DNA of 64,000 nt from DAISKN01 sp963716925 (GTDB lineage: Bacteria; Acidobacteriota; Vicinamibacteria; Marinacidobacterales; SMYC01), in NCBI GenBank assembly GCA_963716925.1, contig CAVQUX010000025.1, positions 186,001-250,000 on the forward strand. The letters are read 5' to 3'. The notes beneath the pieces were generated by a model. That model did no database searches. It had not been told where the DNA came from and saw nothing but the letters and a program-made list of their open reading frames with translations. A program made the position numbers and the translations under genes. This document shows positions 1-11,165 of the stretch, in pieces; positions within the stretch are counted from its first letter, which is position 1, and every line of letters starts with the position of its first letter.

Positions 1-346
1 TGATGTACATCCGCCCTCGATCCGTGGCCCACCCCGGTCGAGGCGCTTCCAGTCCGAGCGTGGAGTTGGCAAACTCGATTCGACGATAAAGCTCCTCCTT
101 GAACTCGTTCTGAGGCGTGGCCGGGTTGGGGTCGCGCTTCCTCCAGAAGGCTTCGATGAACCGTTCCCGCTCTTCCAGTGTTTCGAGCGACAGGAAGACA
201 TCTTTTTCTCGGTCGAGGATGAAATACACCACCTCCTCCTCGAGCCAACGGCGGTGTTCGAGTGAAAGCCGGGCAAGCCGCGGATCTTCCGCCCTTCCCG
301 GGGCCGCCATGAGCAGGCTGAACCCAAGAGAGAGGAGTAGCGTCAT
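1..346 (-). CDS. GWxTD domain protein, N-terminal part (cut by window start)
   Basis: The reading frame starts at ATG 344-346 and runs off the window edge, so only about 115 N-terminal residues are visible. A short hydrophobic leader (LLLSLGFSLLMAAPGRAE) suggests export. It is followed by the family block FILDREKDVFLSLET, then EAFWRKRDPNP, then RPGWATDRGRMYI, which contains the GWxTD signature that names the family. GWxTD proteins are common in Acidobacteriota and related phyla; their function is not established. A TTG at 383-385 in the same frame would add 13 residues and bring the start within 3 nt of the upstream soxG stop, so the gene may be co-transcribed with the sarcosine oxidase genes. 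Family assignment is firm; start choice and function are not. Confidence 0.82.
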   Translation of the reverse strand, partial: MTLLLSLGFSLLMAAPGRAEDPRLARLSLEHRRWLEEEVVYFILDREKDVFLSLETLEERERFIEAFWRKRDPNPATPQNEFKEELYRRIEFANSTLGLEAPRPGWATDRGRMYI

Positions 347-387
347 CAAGAATTGTCTTCGTCGCGGCGATGCGGAGCGCTGCAACT

Positions 388-1002
388 CTATTCCGAGACG
401 GGAGGAATTACCTTGAGCCCGAATTCCTGCGCCGCATCCTCGAGCCATCTTCCAAGGAAATCAGCGAAGCTACGACGGACGACGATCTCGAACGACTCCT
501 CCCTCCGGGAGAGAAGCACCCCGGCTGTCGCCAGAAGAGTCTGAGCGCACCGTCCTGGGGCAAAGACCCGCGGGTGCAGGTCCAGGGAGCACCCTTTGCC
601 CAGGAGATCGCGTGCATGAGATCCGCGAAGGGTGAGTACCGTTTGACCGCTGCTCACGTCGCTGACGGCGGCGAAGATGCCCGTGAGAGCGTCTCGCAGC
701 GCTTGAGCGATTCGGGTCTCTTGGTCCCGGGCGGTCAGGAGCAGCCATTCGTTGGGGCCCAGCCAGAACGCCGTCGTCTCGCGGTTTTCCGTGAGGGTGT
801 TCGGCTGCAAGGGCAAGCCGAAGCCCACCACCCCTTCGACGGCGCGGAGAAACCTGGCGTCGGCCGGGTCTCCGCGCAAGTTGATGTGCCCCAGGAAGGC
901 AAGTTCCCGGATCTCACAGCCCGCTTCGCTCCGCTCGCTGCCCGCGGGCGGAGTGGCGTGGAATTCGGTCAACGGAGATTCTCGACGAGGGACCCTAGAC
1001 AT
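388..1002 (-). CDS. soxG: Sarcosine oxidase gamma subunit
   Basis: About 204 residues, resembling the gamma subunit of heterotetrameric sarcosine oxidase, a small GcvT-like fold that packs against the alpha subunit. Visible family features are the N-terminal RRESPL segment, the central FWLGPNEWLLL block (the gamma-subunit LGPDEWL motif) and the DVSSGQTVLTLRG segment before the conserved LLGKGCSLDL turn. The chosen ATG at 1000-1002 overlaps the end of soxA by 8 nt, as expected for translational coupling; an in-frame start further upstream would overlap it more. Gamma has no catalytic residues of its own. The order B-D-A-G matches the classical operon. In the intact complex sarcosine is oxidised to glycine, with the one-carbon unit passed to tetrahydrofolate. 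Confidence 0.88.
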   Translation of the reverse strand: MSRVPRRESPLTEFHATPPAGSERSEAGCEIRELAFLGHINLRGDPADARFLRAVEGVVGFGLPLQPNTLTENRETTAFWLGPNEWLLLTARDQETRIAQALRDALTGIFAAVSDVSSGQTVLTLRGSHARDLLGKGCSLDLHPRVFAPGRCAQTLLATAGVLLSRREESFEIVVRRSFADFLGRWLEDAAQEFGLKVIPPVSE

Positions 1003-4000
1003 TCTGTCTTGCTCCCTCCGGGTCGTAGAAGACCGGGCTCGCAACCACCGCGGGCACGACGCGACCGTTCAGCAAAGGAACGTACACTTCTTTTCCCATC
1101 CGCGACCTTCCGGCCTTGACCAAGGCGAGCGCAATGGAACGTCGAAGCTGGGCGCTGTAATAGCTGGAAGTGACGTGTCCAATCATCGGCATCGGAACCG
1201 AAGTGGATTTCGACTCCACGATCTGTCCGCCCTCCGGCAGCACCTCGCTGGGCGATTCCGTAAGCAATCCGACCAGTTGCTTGCGATCTTCGCGGAGCGA
1301 GTCCGCTCGGGATAGCGAGCGCTTCCCGAGAAAGTCCTTTTGCTTGCTGACGATCCAATCCATCCCCAGATCGGAAGGGGTGACGGAGCCGTCGGTTTCC
1401 TGCCCCACGATGATGAAGCCTTTCTCCGCCCGCAGGATGTGCAGGGCCTCCGTTCCGTAGGTGCTGATGCCGTACTCCTTGCCGGCCTCGAACAAGGCGT
1501 CCCACGCGCTCCGGCCGTAGTTCGCGGGGACGTTGACCTCATAGCTCAGCTCCCCGCTGAAGCTTATACGAATGACGCGAGCGGCGACGCCTGCCACCGT
1601 GCCCTCGCGCACGGACATGAAGGGAAAGGCCTCGTTCGAGAAGACGATATCGTCACAGACCTTCTCGATCACCTTCCGGCTCTGGGGGCCGACGACGGCG
1701 ATGTTGGCCCAGTGATCGGTGACCGACGTCAGATAGACTTTCAGCTCCGGCCATTCCGTCTGGAGCCAGCGCTCGAGCCAGTTCATGACCGAAGCCGCCC
1801 CACCGGTGGTGGTGTGCATCAAGTAATGATGCTCGCCCAGCCGGACGGTCACGCCGTCGTCCATCACCATGCCGTCCTCGCCCAGCATGAGGCCGTAACG
1901 GCAGCGGCCCACGGGAAGGTTGCCGAAGTTGTTGGTATAAACGCGGTTCAAGAGCTCCACCGCGTCGGGCCCCTGGATGTCGATCTTGCCGAGCGTCGAC
2001 TGATCGACCAGACAGACCGAGCTTCTTGCCGTGAGGCACTCGCGGTTCACGGCATCGCTCATCGTCTCGCCCGCACGCGGGTAGTACCATGGCCGCTTCC
2101 ATTGCCCGACGTTCTCGAACTCCGCACCCGCATCCACGTGCCACTGATGAATCGGCGTCTTGCGAACCGGGGCGAAAAGCTCTCCGATGTCGCGCCCGGC
2201 GAGAGCGCCGAAGCTGACGGGGCTGTAGGGCGGACGAAACTTGGTGGTGCCGACGGAGGGAATATCCGCTTGGAGCGCGGCGGCGACGATCCCCATGCCG
2301 TTGATCCCGCTCAGTCTTCCTTGGTCGACGCCCATGCCCAGCGTGGTATAGCGCTTGACCAGCTCGATGGATTCGAAGCCCTCGTCGACCGCTATCCCGA
2401 TGTCGGCGGCGCACACGTCCTCCCGCATGTCTACGAACTGCTTATGCTCCCGGGATGCCGCTTGCCTCGAAGGCACCAACCACATGGGGCGCAGCAGTGC
2501 CTCGGTTTCGTCGGAAGTGCCGGGCATCCTTGCCTTGACCTCGCGGTCGCCGAAGCCCGCGTCGTGGGCGGCGGCGGCGCCGGCAGCAAAACCCTCATGC
2601 AGACATTCGCCGAGCGCAAAGCGGCCATTGCCGGAACCGGCCGAACGCTCCGCTTGAACTGACTGACCGGGAACGAAGCAGGTCTTGACCCCGTCCCAGA
2701 CCACCTTGCCACCGGATTGCGAGTGCAGGTGCACGCTCGGGGTCCAACCGCCAGAGACGGCAACGAGGTCACAGGGGAGGTCACGGAGCTGGCCCTCGAC
2801 ACGGTTTCCCGTCCCGTCCAGTTGTATGATCTCGACGCCCGTCACTGCCTTTCTGCCCCGCACGTTCACGATGACGTGGCCGGCGATTACGTCGATGCCC
2901 TTTTGCCGCGCCTGGGTGGGCAACGGGCCGCGGGGATCCGCGTCTCGGATCCACGACGGCAACCGACTCCAATCCCGCGTCAGCGAGCTCCATCGCCGTC
3001 CGATAGGCGCTGTCGTTGTTGGTGAACACCAGCGCCCGCCTTCCAGGAGCGACGGCATATCGGTTCACATACGTCGAGACCGCCGATGCCAGGAGGATGC
3101 CGGGGCGGTCATTGTTGGGAAACACCAGGGGGCGCTCGATGGCGCCGGCAGCAAGGACGACCTCCTTGGCGCGAATCCGCCACAGCCGTTCCCGGGGGCC
3201 GTTTTCTGTCTTCGCCGGCGCCGGGTGGGACTTCGCCCGCTCCAGCGCTGCCAGAAAGTTGTGGTCGTAGTAACCAAACACCGTGCAGCGCGGAATCAAA
3301 CGCACGTCTTCCATCGCCCGCAGCTCTTCGAGAGCCGAAGTCGCCCACTCCATGGCGAGCGCGCCATCGATGAGCTGGCGCGAACCGAGGAGGCTACCGC
3401 CCATCTCGCACTGCTCGTCGGCGAGAATGACCCGCGCCCCGCGCCGCCCAGCCTCGAGCGCCGCCGCGAGGCCGGCCGGCCCCCCGCCGACTACCAGAAC
3501 GTCGCAGTGAACGTTCTGTTTGTCGTAGCGATCGGGATCAGGTCCCTCGGGCGGCCGTCCGGAGCCGGCGGCTCGGCGGATGAAGGGCTCGATCGTCATC
3601 CACATGCCCCTCGGCCACAGGAACGTCTTGTAGTAAAAGCCGGGTGGCAGAAACCTCGAGAACAGCCCCGCGAGGGCCAGAACGTCGAAATCCACGCTCG
3701 GCCAGCCGCTGGTCGAAGTCGCGCTCAACCCCTCGTAGAGCTCCACCTGAGTTGCGACCTGATTGGGCAGAGTGGTGCTGCCGCTGCCCACCTGAAGGAT
3801 GGCGTTCGGCTCCTCGACGCCGCTTCCGACGACACCGCGGGGACGGTGATACTTGAAGCTTCGTCCCACCACCCGAACTCCATTCGCCAGCAAAGCCGAC
3901 GCGAGAGTATCTCCCTGGTAGCCGTCGAAGCGGTCCCCGTTGAACGTGAAGGAGACGGGCTTATCCCGTCGGACGCGGCCGCCCGGCGGGAAGTCGATAG

Positions 4001-4011
4001 GGTTGCCTCAC
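995..4011 (-). CDS. soxA: Sarcosine oxidase alpha subunit, two frameshifts
   Basis: Reassembled length is about 1,005 residues, the usual size for the alpha subunit. It starts at GTG 4009-4011, preceded by AGGAGG and overlapping the soxD stop as GTGA, with N-terminus VRQPYRLPAG. The frame then shifts by one base near 3978-3985 into GGRVRRDKPVSFTFNG and SALLANGVRVVGRSFKYHRPRG. The NAD/FAD-binding Rossmann motif is VVGGGPAGLAAALEAGRRGA. A second shift lies near 2940-2970, between LESVAVV and DADPRGPLPTQARQKG. The rest holds the second dinucleotide-binding half and the C-terminal aminomethyltransferase (GcvT-like) domain with RPPYSPVSFGALAG, WYYPRAGE and GTEALHILRAEKGFIIVGQE. Both breaks are in otherwise perfectly conserved sequence, so they are probably sequencing indels rather than inactivation, but a real pseudogene cannot be excluded. 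Confidence 0.88.
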
Positions 4012-4289
4012 CTGCCTCCTCCCGGCGGCTGTTCTCCGGCTTTGTAGACCGATACGATTTCGTAAGTCATCGTATCGCGCTCGACGTTGAACCAGCGACG
4101 GCAGCCCGCCGAATGTAGCCACTGCTCGCGGTAGCGGCCCAGGGTGTTCTTGCGCATGAAGAGATAGTCCGCCCACGCTTCGTCGCTGACGGAGTTTGGC
4201 TCTCTCGGCCTGATGACGTGAGCCTCCCCGCCGTAGGAGAATTCGGACTCCTCTCGAGGTCCGCACCAGGGGCAATCGATCAGAAGCAT
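4008..4289 (-). CDS. soxD: Sarcosine oxidase delta subunit
   Basis: A 93-residue protein of the usual delta-subunit size. It begins MLLIDCPWCGPREESEF, the zinc-binding CPxCG motif typical of SoxD; the second part of the zinc site is provided by HSAGCRRWF near residues 58-66. The block FMRKNTLGRYREQWLHSAGC and the segment NVERDTMTYEIVSVY are characteristic. An AAGGAG site lies 6 nt before the ATG (4287-4289). It sits between soxB and soxA, with its TGA overlapping the soxA GTG. Delta is a structural subunit of the heterotetramer. The gene should not be confused with the sulfur-oxidation cytochrome also called SoxD, found at 21728-22400 in this window. Confidence 0.92.
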   Translation of the reverse strand: MLLIDCPWCGPREESEFSYGGEAHVIRPREPNSVSDEAWADYLFMRKNTLGRYREQWLHSAGCRRWFNVERDTMTYEIVSVYKAGEQPPGGGR

Positions 4290-4300
4290 GGCCAGCTCCT

Positions 4301-5549
4301 TCAGTGCGCGACGCCGGCAGCGCCGTGCTCGTCGATCAGGTGGCCGGTGGTAAACCGCTCAAGGGCGAAGGGTTCATTGAGAGGATGGGGCCGGTCCTGA
4401 GCGATGGTATGGGCGAATACGAAGCCCGAGCCCGGTGTCGCTTTGAAACCGCCCGTACCCCACCCACAGTTGAAATAGAGGCCCCGGACTGGAGTCTTGC
4501 TGATGATCGGACTGGCATCGGGACAGATGTCCACCGTCCCCGCCCATTGCCGCATCATGCGAACCCGACTGAATATCGGAAACAACTCGACGATTGCGGC
4601 CAGATTGTGCTCGATCGACGTGGAGGCTTCCGCGAAGACCGTAACCGTTGTAGGCATCGATTCCAGCGCCCAGCACGAGCTCCCCCTTGTCCGTCTGGGA
4701 GATGTAGGCGTGGACTGCGTTGGACATCACGACGGCGTGCAAGATCGACTTGAGCGGATCCGAAACCAGCGCTTGCAGCGGATGGCTCTGGATGGGCAAG
4801 CGCACACCCGCCATTTCCGCCAGCACGCTCGAGTTACCCGCCACCACCACTCCCACTTTCTTGGTCTTGATGAATCCCTTCGTCGTCTCGACACCCACGA
4901 CCTGGCCGCTCTCGCGTCTTATGCCGGTGACGCCGCACTCCTGGATGATGTCGACCCCTCGGACGTCCGCAGCCCGGGCGAAACCCCAGGCGACGGCATC
5001 ATGGCGGGCGGTGCCGCCTCTACGCTGCAGCGACGCCCCCAGCACCGGATAACGAGCTTTCGGCGATGTGTTGAGGATCGGCACCAAAGCCTTGAGCTCT
5101 CTCGTCGTCAGGATTTCGGCATCGATTCCATTCAATCGATTCGAATGGACCCGACGCGAGATCCCGCGCATATCCCCCAAGCTGTGAGCCAGATTGATGA
5201 CTCCCCGCTGGCTCAGCATGACGTTGTAGTTGAGCTCCTGACTGAGGTTCTCCCAGAGCTTCAAAGACATCTCGTACAGATGCGAGGTCTCGTCCCAGAG
5301 GTAGTTGGACCGCACGATGGTGGTGTTTCGACCGACGCTCCCGCCGCCGAGCCAGCCCTTCTCGAGCACCGCGACGTTGGTAATCCCGTGCTCTTTTGCC
5401 AGGTAGTAGGCGGTGGCGAGACCGTGACCGCCAGCGCCCACCACGACGACTTCGTATTCCCGCTTGGGAGAGGGGCTGCGCCACTGTCGGCCCCAATTCT
5501 CGTGATAGCTGAGGCCGTTGCGAACCAGGCTGAGAAATGAGTACTTCAT
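4301..5549 (-). CDS. soxB: Sarcosine oxidase beta subunit, one frameshift
   Basis: About 415 residues after correction, the normal size of the flavin-bearing beta subunit. The N-terminal FAD-binding motif is VVVVGAGGHGLATAYYLAKEHG, followed by GWLGGGSVGRNTTIVRSNYL, a region that carries the covalent FMN attachment His in characterised SoxB proteins (not resolved by eye here). Later family blocks include SLQRRGGTARHDAVAWGFARAA, GVRLPIQSHPLQALVS and, after the break, the C-terminal segment with GLYFNCGWGTGGFKATPG. The reading frame shifts once near 4640, just after GAGIDAYNGYG, and resumes in FAEASTSIEHNLAAIVELFP. The protein demethylates sarcosine oxidatively. It is the first gene of the soxBDAG operon; the 96 bp upstream of its start hold no other gene. 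Confidence 0.9.
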
Positions 5550-5645
5550 CGTCGTTCGACTCTTCGACCTACCTGGCCTGCCGTCCTCTGCGCCATCTAG
5601 AACCGAACGTCGTCGGAGCTTCGAGACCCGGAACCGGTGGCGAGA

Positions 5646-7772
5646 CTATTTTGCTCCCGCCGTCGGCGTGGGAGTGGTCGGTGGCCGCTTGTCGACGAAA
5701 TGTTTCTCGTACCACGCGACACTCCGGTCGATCAAGTCCACTACGTGGTTCGGCTCGCGGATGCCGTGGCCCTCCCGGGGATAACGCACCATGATCGTCT
5801 CCACTCCCACGTCCTTGAGGGCGGTATAGAACATCTCCGATTCGGCGATGGGCACGTCGTTGTCGTTCTCGCCGTGGACCAGCATCGTCGGCGTCTTCAC
5901 CTTGGGGGCGTGCTTGAGCGCCGACCACTCCCACATCAAATCCATCATGTTGTCCTGGTGCGGGAAGGCTCCATTCTCGACGGCCATGTAGTCGTGGTAG
6001 TAGGACATGTAGTTGAACGTCAGCTGGTTGTAGATGCCGAAGATGGGAATCGCCGCCTTGAAGCTCGAGGTCTGAGTGATGAGCCACCCTGTGATTTGCC
6101 CGCCGCAGCTCCCCCCTTCGATGCCGAGCCGCTCGGGGTCGAGAAATGGATTGCGGCGAAGCGCCGCTCCCACCGCGAACAGAACGTCCTTGGGTTCTCC
6201 GCAGTTGCTGCCCAAAACACCGAAAATAGCGTCGGAGAATTTCTGGCCGTAGCCGGTCGAGCCCCGGTAGTTGACCATGATCGTCGCCCACCCTTGAGCT
6301 GCGTAGACCTGCGCCTTGTGATCGTACACCGGCCCCTGCTGGCCGTGCGGTCCTCCTTTGATCAGAGCGATCAGCGGGTGTCGGGATTCGGCCGTTCTCC
6401 GCAGGGGGAGCGTCAGGAACGCCTCGACCTCCTGGTGGTCGTGACTGAGAAAAGTCATCGCCTGGATCTCGGCGATTTGCTTGCCCGCCAGGACGGGAGC
6501 GTTCAGATCCGTGAGCCGCTTCGCCGGCGCACTCCCGACTTTCGAATAGAGCTGGGGCATATCCGTGGGGGAATGAAACGAGTACGCGAGCTCACCGCCC
6601 TTGCCGGGCGAGAAAGACGTCACCTGGCCCCGGTCGTTCACCACCGCTTGAGGTTGGCCTCCCGACAGCGACATGCGATACAGCCGCACGCTTCCCCGCT
6701 CTTGCACCGTGGCATAGACCGCGCTTCCATCGGGGGCCCACGTCGGAACGCCCTGGCGGTTGTCGATCGACGCTCCCAGCTCGCGGGGCTCCGTTCCCTG
6801 GGCGTCGATTACCCAGACGTGGGTGTCTTCCATGAAGCTTTCCGATGATGCGAGTCCCCGCTTCGTGCCCTGGTAGGCGATGGACTTACCGTCGGGAGAC
6901 CACCGCGGCATGTACTCGACACTTTCCGTCGCCTGCACTCTCCGGATGGAGCCGTCAGCGACCCTGACCGTAAAAAGGTCGTTGTTCAGGAAGCGGTCCG
7001 GATCCGGCTCGCGGTTGGAGATGAAAGCGATCTCGTCCCCTTTGGGAGACCAGTCGATCGAGTGCTCGTGGTAGACGCCATCCGTGAGTTGACGGACTTT
7101 CTTGGTGCCCACGTCGACGACAAAGATGTGCAGGCGCCGGTTGTCGGTGAACCGCGTACGGCCCTCACCCGCCGTGGGCTTGTATTGGTAGCGGGTGATT
7201 ACCCGGGGGTCGCCGCTCGCTTCTTCCGTCTCCGGACCCGGAGTCGCGGAGAGGTAGGCGATCTGCTTGCTGTCGGGCGACCAGCTGAACCCGTCCTTGT
7301 CCCCGCGTGGAAGGTCGTGGTTCGTCCCTGTTGCCGTAACCAAGAGCGCCTCTCCGCTCCCGTCGGCGCGCGAGAGCATGAGATTCGACTCGCGGCTCGA
7401 AGCGAGCTCATGCTCAACCACCGGCTCATGGGCGGGAGGCGGCTCCTCGCTCAAGACACCGCCCCAGTAGGCAATCCACTGCCCGTCGGGCGACCAGCGC
7501 GCTGTTCCGCCGGTTGACTTCTCCCCGGTCAAGCGGGTTGATTGCCCCGAGGCCACGTCGAGAATCCAGATCTGCGTGTACGGCCGGCCGACGCGGCCGT
7601 TGTTCTGAACGCTATAGGCGATGCGCTTTCCGTCGGGGGAGAACGCGGTCTCCACCACCGAGCGCAGACGGTAAAGGTCGCTGCTTTGAAGGAGTGCCGA
7701 CTGGCCAGCGGTTTCCCTGCACAAGCTCACTGCCGTCAAGGCGGTAGCGACCGCAATCCGAGAGGCGTACAT
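5646..7772 (-). CDS. Secreted S9 family peptidase (DPP-IV/acylaminoacyl-peptidase type)
   Basis: 708 residues from ATG 7770-7772, chosen because AAGGAGG lies 6 nt upstream and the N-terminus then becomes a clean signal peptide ending near ETAGQ. The N-terminal part is a beta-propeller with repeated WSPDG-type strands (FSPDGKRIAY, WSPDGQWIAYW, WSPKGDEIAFI, WSPDGKSIAYQ). The C-terminal alpha/beta-hydrolase domain carries GGSCGG with the nucleophile at about Ser555, Asp637 in HGENDND and His669 in REGHG. Such enzymes cleave short peptides after proline or release acylated residues; the exact specificity is not predictable here. It lies downstream of the TonB receptor on the same strand, and a close paralogue lies at 12674-14794 in the opposite orientation, which suggests a periplasmic peptide-use pathway. 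Confidence 0.92.
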   Translation of the reverse strand: MYASRIAVATALTAVSLCRETAGQSALLQSSDLYRLRSVVETAFSPDGKRIAYSVQNNGRVGRPYTQIWILDVASGQSTRLTGEKSTGGTARWSPDGQWIAYWGGVLSEEPPPAHEPVVEHELASSRESNLMLSRADGSGEALLVTATGTNHDLPRGDKDGFSWSPDSKQIAYLSATPGPETEEASGDPRVITRYQYKPTAGEGRTRFTDNRRLHIFVVDVGTKKVRQLTDGVYHEHSIDWSPKGDEIAFISNREPDPDRFLNNDLFTVRVADGSIRRVQATESVEYMPRWSPDGKSIAYQGTKRGLASSESFMEDTHVWVIDAQGTEPRELGASIDNRQGVPTWAPDGSAVYATVQERGSVRLYRMSLSGGQPQAVVNDRGQVTSFSPGKGGELAYSFHSPTDMPQLYSKVGSAPAKRLTDLNAPVLAGKQIAEIQAMTFLSHDHQEVEAFLTLPLRRTAESRHPLIALIKGGPHGQQGPVYDHKAQVYAAQGWATIMVNYRGSTGYGQKFSDAIFGVLGSNCGEPKDVLFAVGAALRRNPFLDPERLGIEGGSCGGQITGWLITQTSSFKAAIPIFGIYNQLTFNYMSYYHDYMAVENGAFPHQDNMMDLMWEWSALKHAPKVKTPTMLVHGENDNDVPIAESEMFYTALKDVGVETIMVRYPREGHGIREPNHVVDLIDRSVAWYEKHFVDKRPPTTPTPTAGAK

Positions 7773-7959
7773 ACCCATCCTCCTTGCTCGTATTCCGATC
7801 TCGAGCTCCGAGCCCGCTGCGGGCGGCAACCGCCCTCAGCCCGGCTCGATTCACCTATTTGTTTCAGTTCGCGACGATCGAGGGAAGCGAAGCGGAGAGC
7901 GGCCCGTTGCGCTGTTTCTCCGCCTCACATCCCTGATTGCATCCTGCGCGAGCCCGCGG

Positions 7960-10837
7960 TTAGAAGATAAACCTCACCGCCAGCTCGGCCTGCGTCTTGG
8001 GCTTGGCGACATTGATCTGACCGAAGCTGTCCGAAAGCGAGTTCGTCACCCTGCCGCTTCCCTGCAGCCCCCCCAAGTTCGTGGTGTTGAAGAGGTTGAA
8101 TATCTGAAACAACGCCTCGATTCTCTGCCCTTCCCCTATGGAAAAGCTCTTGCTGATCCGCAGATCCACGACGTTGAACGTCGAGCTGTCGAAGTCGCTT
8201 TCATTGACCGGGCCCAGTCCGTTCGCGGCCCGCCAATCGTTGACCGCGCTCACGTTCAGATCGCGGGAGCCGGAGTTTCGGGTCGTGCCCGGAACCAGGT
8301 CGGGGCTCCGGCCGTCGCCGTTCAGATCCCGCCCCGCGGCCGCAATCCAGGGTAGCTGGGTCCGGTACTGCCAGATCATGCCCAGCATGAAGTCCCACGG
8401 CAACGCGACCGACCCACTCGCCACAAGGGCGTGCCGGCGCTCGAAACGCCCCGGCCCGATATCGAGCGACTTGTCGAAGGGGTCGAGATAATCCACCGGG
8501 TTCAAGGGAGAATTGTCGGTGATCTTGTTCCAGGTGTAGGCCACCACGTACTGGTAGCGGTCGCTGTAGCGCTTCTCTACCTTGGCGTAGATCCCGTAGT
8601 ACTTCGAAAAGCCGGTCGACTCGAGGTAGTCGATGCGATCGAACGCCGGGTCGGGCCTGAGGCCGGTGACGGGATCCGCGGCGTTGATATCCCGGCGTTT
8701 TTGTTCCTTGATGGTGTAGTTGTAGATCCCGTCCAGGGAGACGGCAATGTCATTGGAGATCTGGCGCTCCATTCCGACGCTGAACTGCTGCGCGTAGGGC
8801 TGGACGTAGTTGTTGTCCACCACGGTGATGGGAGGCGGCCCGCCTTCGACGAAGTCCAGCGGGTCGCGTCCCCCGTAGGGATCGGGGTAGGAGGGGTTGT
8901 TGATCAGGACGTTGTACCTCTGCAGGTTCGTGGTCTCCGCGATCTCCCGGAAGATGCGCACGTGACCGTAGTACACGCCGTACCCGCCCTTCACCGCGGT
9001 TCGGCCGTCGCCGAAGACGTCCCACGCGAGGCCAATGCGTGGCGCGAAATTGTTGTGGTCCCCGCGCTTGGAGACGTCGATGAACGGGATTGGCTGCGGA
9101 AAGGTCGACGGGTCGAGCTCTTCGTTGCAGCAGTTGACTTCGCGCTCGTACCGCAGACCTAGATACAGGGTCAGGTTGTCCTTGACCGACCAGTCGTCTT
9201 GAATGTATCCGGCCCAGTAGTGGGTGGGTTTCGGCGTGGAAACGTCCCCCAGAGTGGAGGAGAAATTGGTCGCGTCCTGCAGATTGGCTACCGACTGGGG
9301 ATCGTCGGGGTCGAAGTACTGATCCGTGCCGAAGGTGTAGCTTCCCAGGGGCGCGGTCGTGCTGTACTCGTACTGGTTGTAGTTGTACTCACCCCCGACC
9401 TTGAGACTGTGCTTGCTCAGGAGGATGGAAAGGGAGTCCCTGAACCTCCCAGCGCGTCTCCGGTCCAAGTTCGTCGAAGCTGCTTCCCCAGCTCAGAGAG
9501 GGGAAATTCAGTGATTGCGTCCTTCCTGCGAACCGCTGAGGCGAAAAATCCCCAGGGTCCGTCCAGAATTCGGTTCCCGATGGCGAAATGAAGTAATAGG
9601 CGCCCCACGCGACCTGGAAACGGAAGTCGTTCAACCGCGTCTCGTCGAGAACCGCGGTATGCCCCACTACGATGCTGCGGCGAGGGATGCTCCAGTCGCT
9701 CCCGGCGGCGGTCGCGGTCGTACCTCCACAGCCGCCGCAGATTTCCTCCTGGTCCTCCCGGTTCACCGTCACGAAGAGGCTATGGGACTCGTTGAGTTGC
9801 CAGTCGTAGCGCCCGAAGTACATGTATCGCGAGGATGGCTGCTTGAAGGTTCCTTCCACCGAAGAGTAGAACTGAGGCAAGCCCGTGAACACGGTGTAAA
9901 ACTGATCGATGTTCGTGCGCTCGATGGCGAAGAACAGGTGCATCTTGTCCCTGATGATGGGACCTCCGATGCTTCCACCGTATTGCTTGCGCGCGAACTC
10001 GGGCTTCTCTTCTTCGAAGACCCCCTTGGCGTTGAGCACTTTGTCCCGGAAGTAGTAGTACGCCGAACCGTGCGGCGAGTTCGTCCCCGATTTGGTCACG
10101 ATCTGGATGACGCCGGCGGTGGCCATGCCGAACTCCGGCTTGAACTGGGCGTTGCTGACCTTGAACTGCTCGACCGCGTCCTCGGGAACGTCCTGACGCG
10201 GCTCGCCATCCTCGATCCAGTTGTTGGTTACGCCGTCGACCATATTGCGGGTACTGTTGAAGGTCACGCCCCCGCCGACCTGAACGCTCTCGAAGAAGCC
10301 CCGATTGACGTCCGGGCTCACGCCGGGCACTAACAGAGAGAGCGAGAGATAACTGCGCGAGTTGATCGGCAGCTGGGCGATCTGCTCCTTGGTGATGACG
10401 AACGAGACCTCGGTGTCCTTCGCCTCCACGAGAGGTGTCTCCGCCGTGACGGTGACCGATTCGGCTACCGCAGCGATCTTGAGGTTGAGAGGTTGCGTGA
10501 GCTGAAACCCGATCGTGAGGATCAAGTCTTGCACTTCCACAGTCTGGAATCCCGTGAGCTCCGCTAGCACGGAATACCGCCCGGGCGCGAGCGCGGGAAA
10601 GGCATAGCGTCCGTTGGCGTCCGTGGTCGAGACTCGAGTCGCCCCCGTCTCTGCGTTTCGCAGGGTGACGCTCACCCCCGGGATCGCCGCTCCCTGCTCG
10701 TCCGTGGCGAGACCACTGATGGCAGCGGTGCCCTGCGCCACGAGCGGCGAGGCCGCCCCGGCCAGAAGCGCAATCCCAATCAAGAAGACATGGGCCGATG
10801 ACCCCCGAGAAGTCGATGTTTTGTTCTTACCCACCAT
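7960..10837 (-). CDS. TonB-dependent receptor with carboxypeptidase-like N-terminal domain, one frameshift
   Basis: About 958 residues after correction. The chosen start is ATG 10835-10837 (MVGKNKTS); an in-frame TTG 12 nt upstream directly follows GAGGAG and is possible. A signal peptide ends near SPLVAQG. Next is a CarboxypepD_reg-like beta sandwich (AISGLATDEQGAAIPGVSVTL ... NGRYAFPALAPGRYSV), then a plug domain (EQIAQLPINSRSYLSLSLL ... GVIQIVTKSGTN) and a 22-strand-type barrel ending in the aromatic C-terminus AELAVRFIF. The frame breaks once near 9440, between GPETRWEVQ and DSLSILLSKHSLKVGG. This Oar/TonB receptor class in Acidobacteriota is thought to import large substrates such as peptides or glycans. 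Its position between two secreted peptidases supports a peptide substrate, by inference only. Confidence 0.88.
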
Positions 10838-11165
10838 TTTTTTGCGCAACTCCTCATTACAAGGAACTTATCAGGCTAGAGCACTCAGCCGCGCCCTTCT
10901 CGACTCGTCACGCTATGACGAAAGAAGCGAGCGCAAAATCGTAACCACGTCCGCTGGACCCGTAATATCGCCTCGCCTTGCCGAAAGTCAATAGATTTTT
11001 ACAGAAATGCACATCAGCACGATGTTTTCTGAAGAAATCATGTAAACTGCACCAAGAGAAAAATTCAGGAAAGAACGTAGGAATTCAGTTCGAGAAGCGC
11101 CCTGAAATAATAAGCCACCAACGAGAATCGCGAAGCCTTACTCAAGCGACTGAGAGGCGGGGAAC
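10838..11165. promoter_or_regulatory. Divergent control region between the TonB receptor and the HTH-cupin regulator
   Basis: This 328-bp gap has no supportable gene and separates two divergent genes. Its central part, about 10985-11120, is markedly more AT-rich than the surroundings, with A/T runs such as GATTTTTACAGAAA and ACCAAGAGAAAAATTCAGG. That is what one expects of promoters and operators in a GC-rich genome. I could not identify an unambiguous -35/-10 pair or a clear dyad. The adjacent regulator is the natural candidate to bind here, but this is inference from position. Confidence 0.5.

Noticed and set aside
388..1119. Long plus-strand open frames over the sarcosine oxidase genes
   Set aside because: They are antisense to well-conserved SoxG and SoxA coding sequence and show Arg/Pro-rich composition typical of shadow frames in GC-rich DNA.
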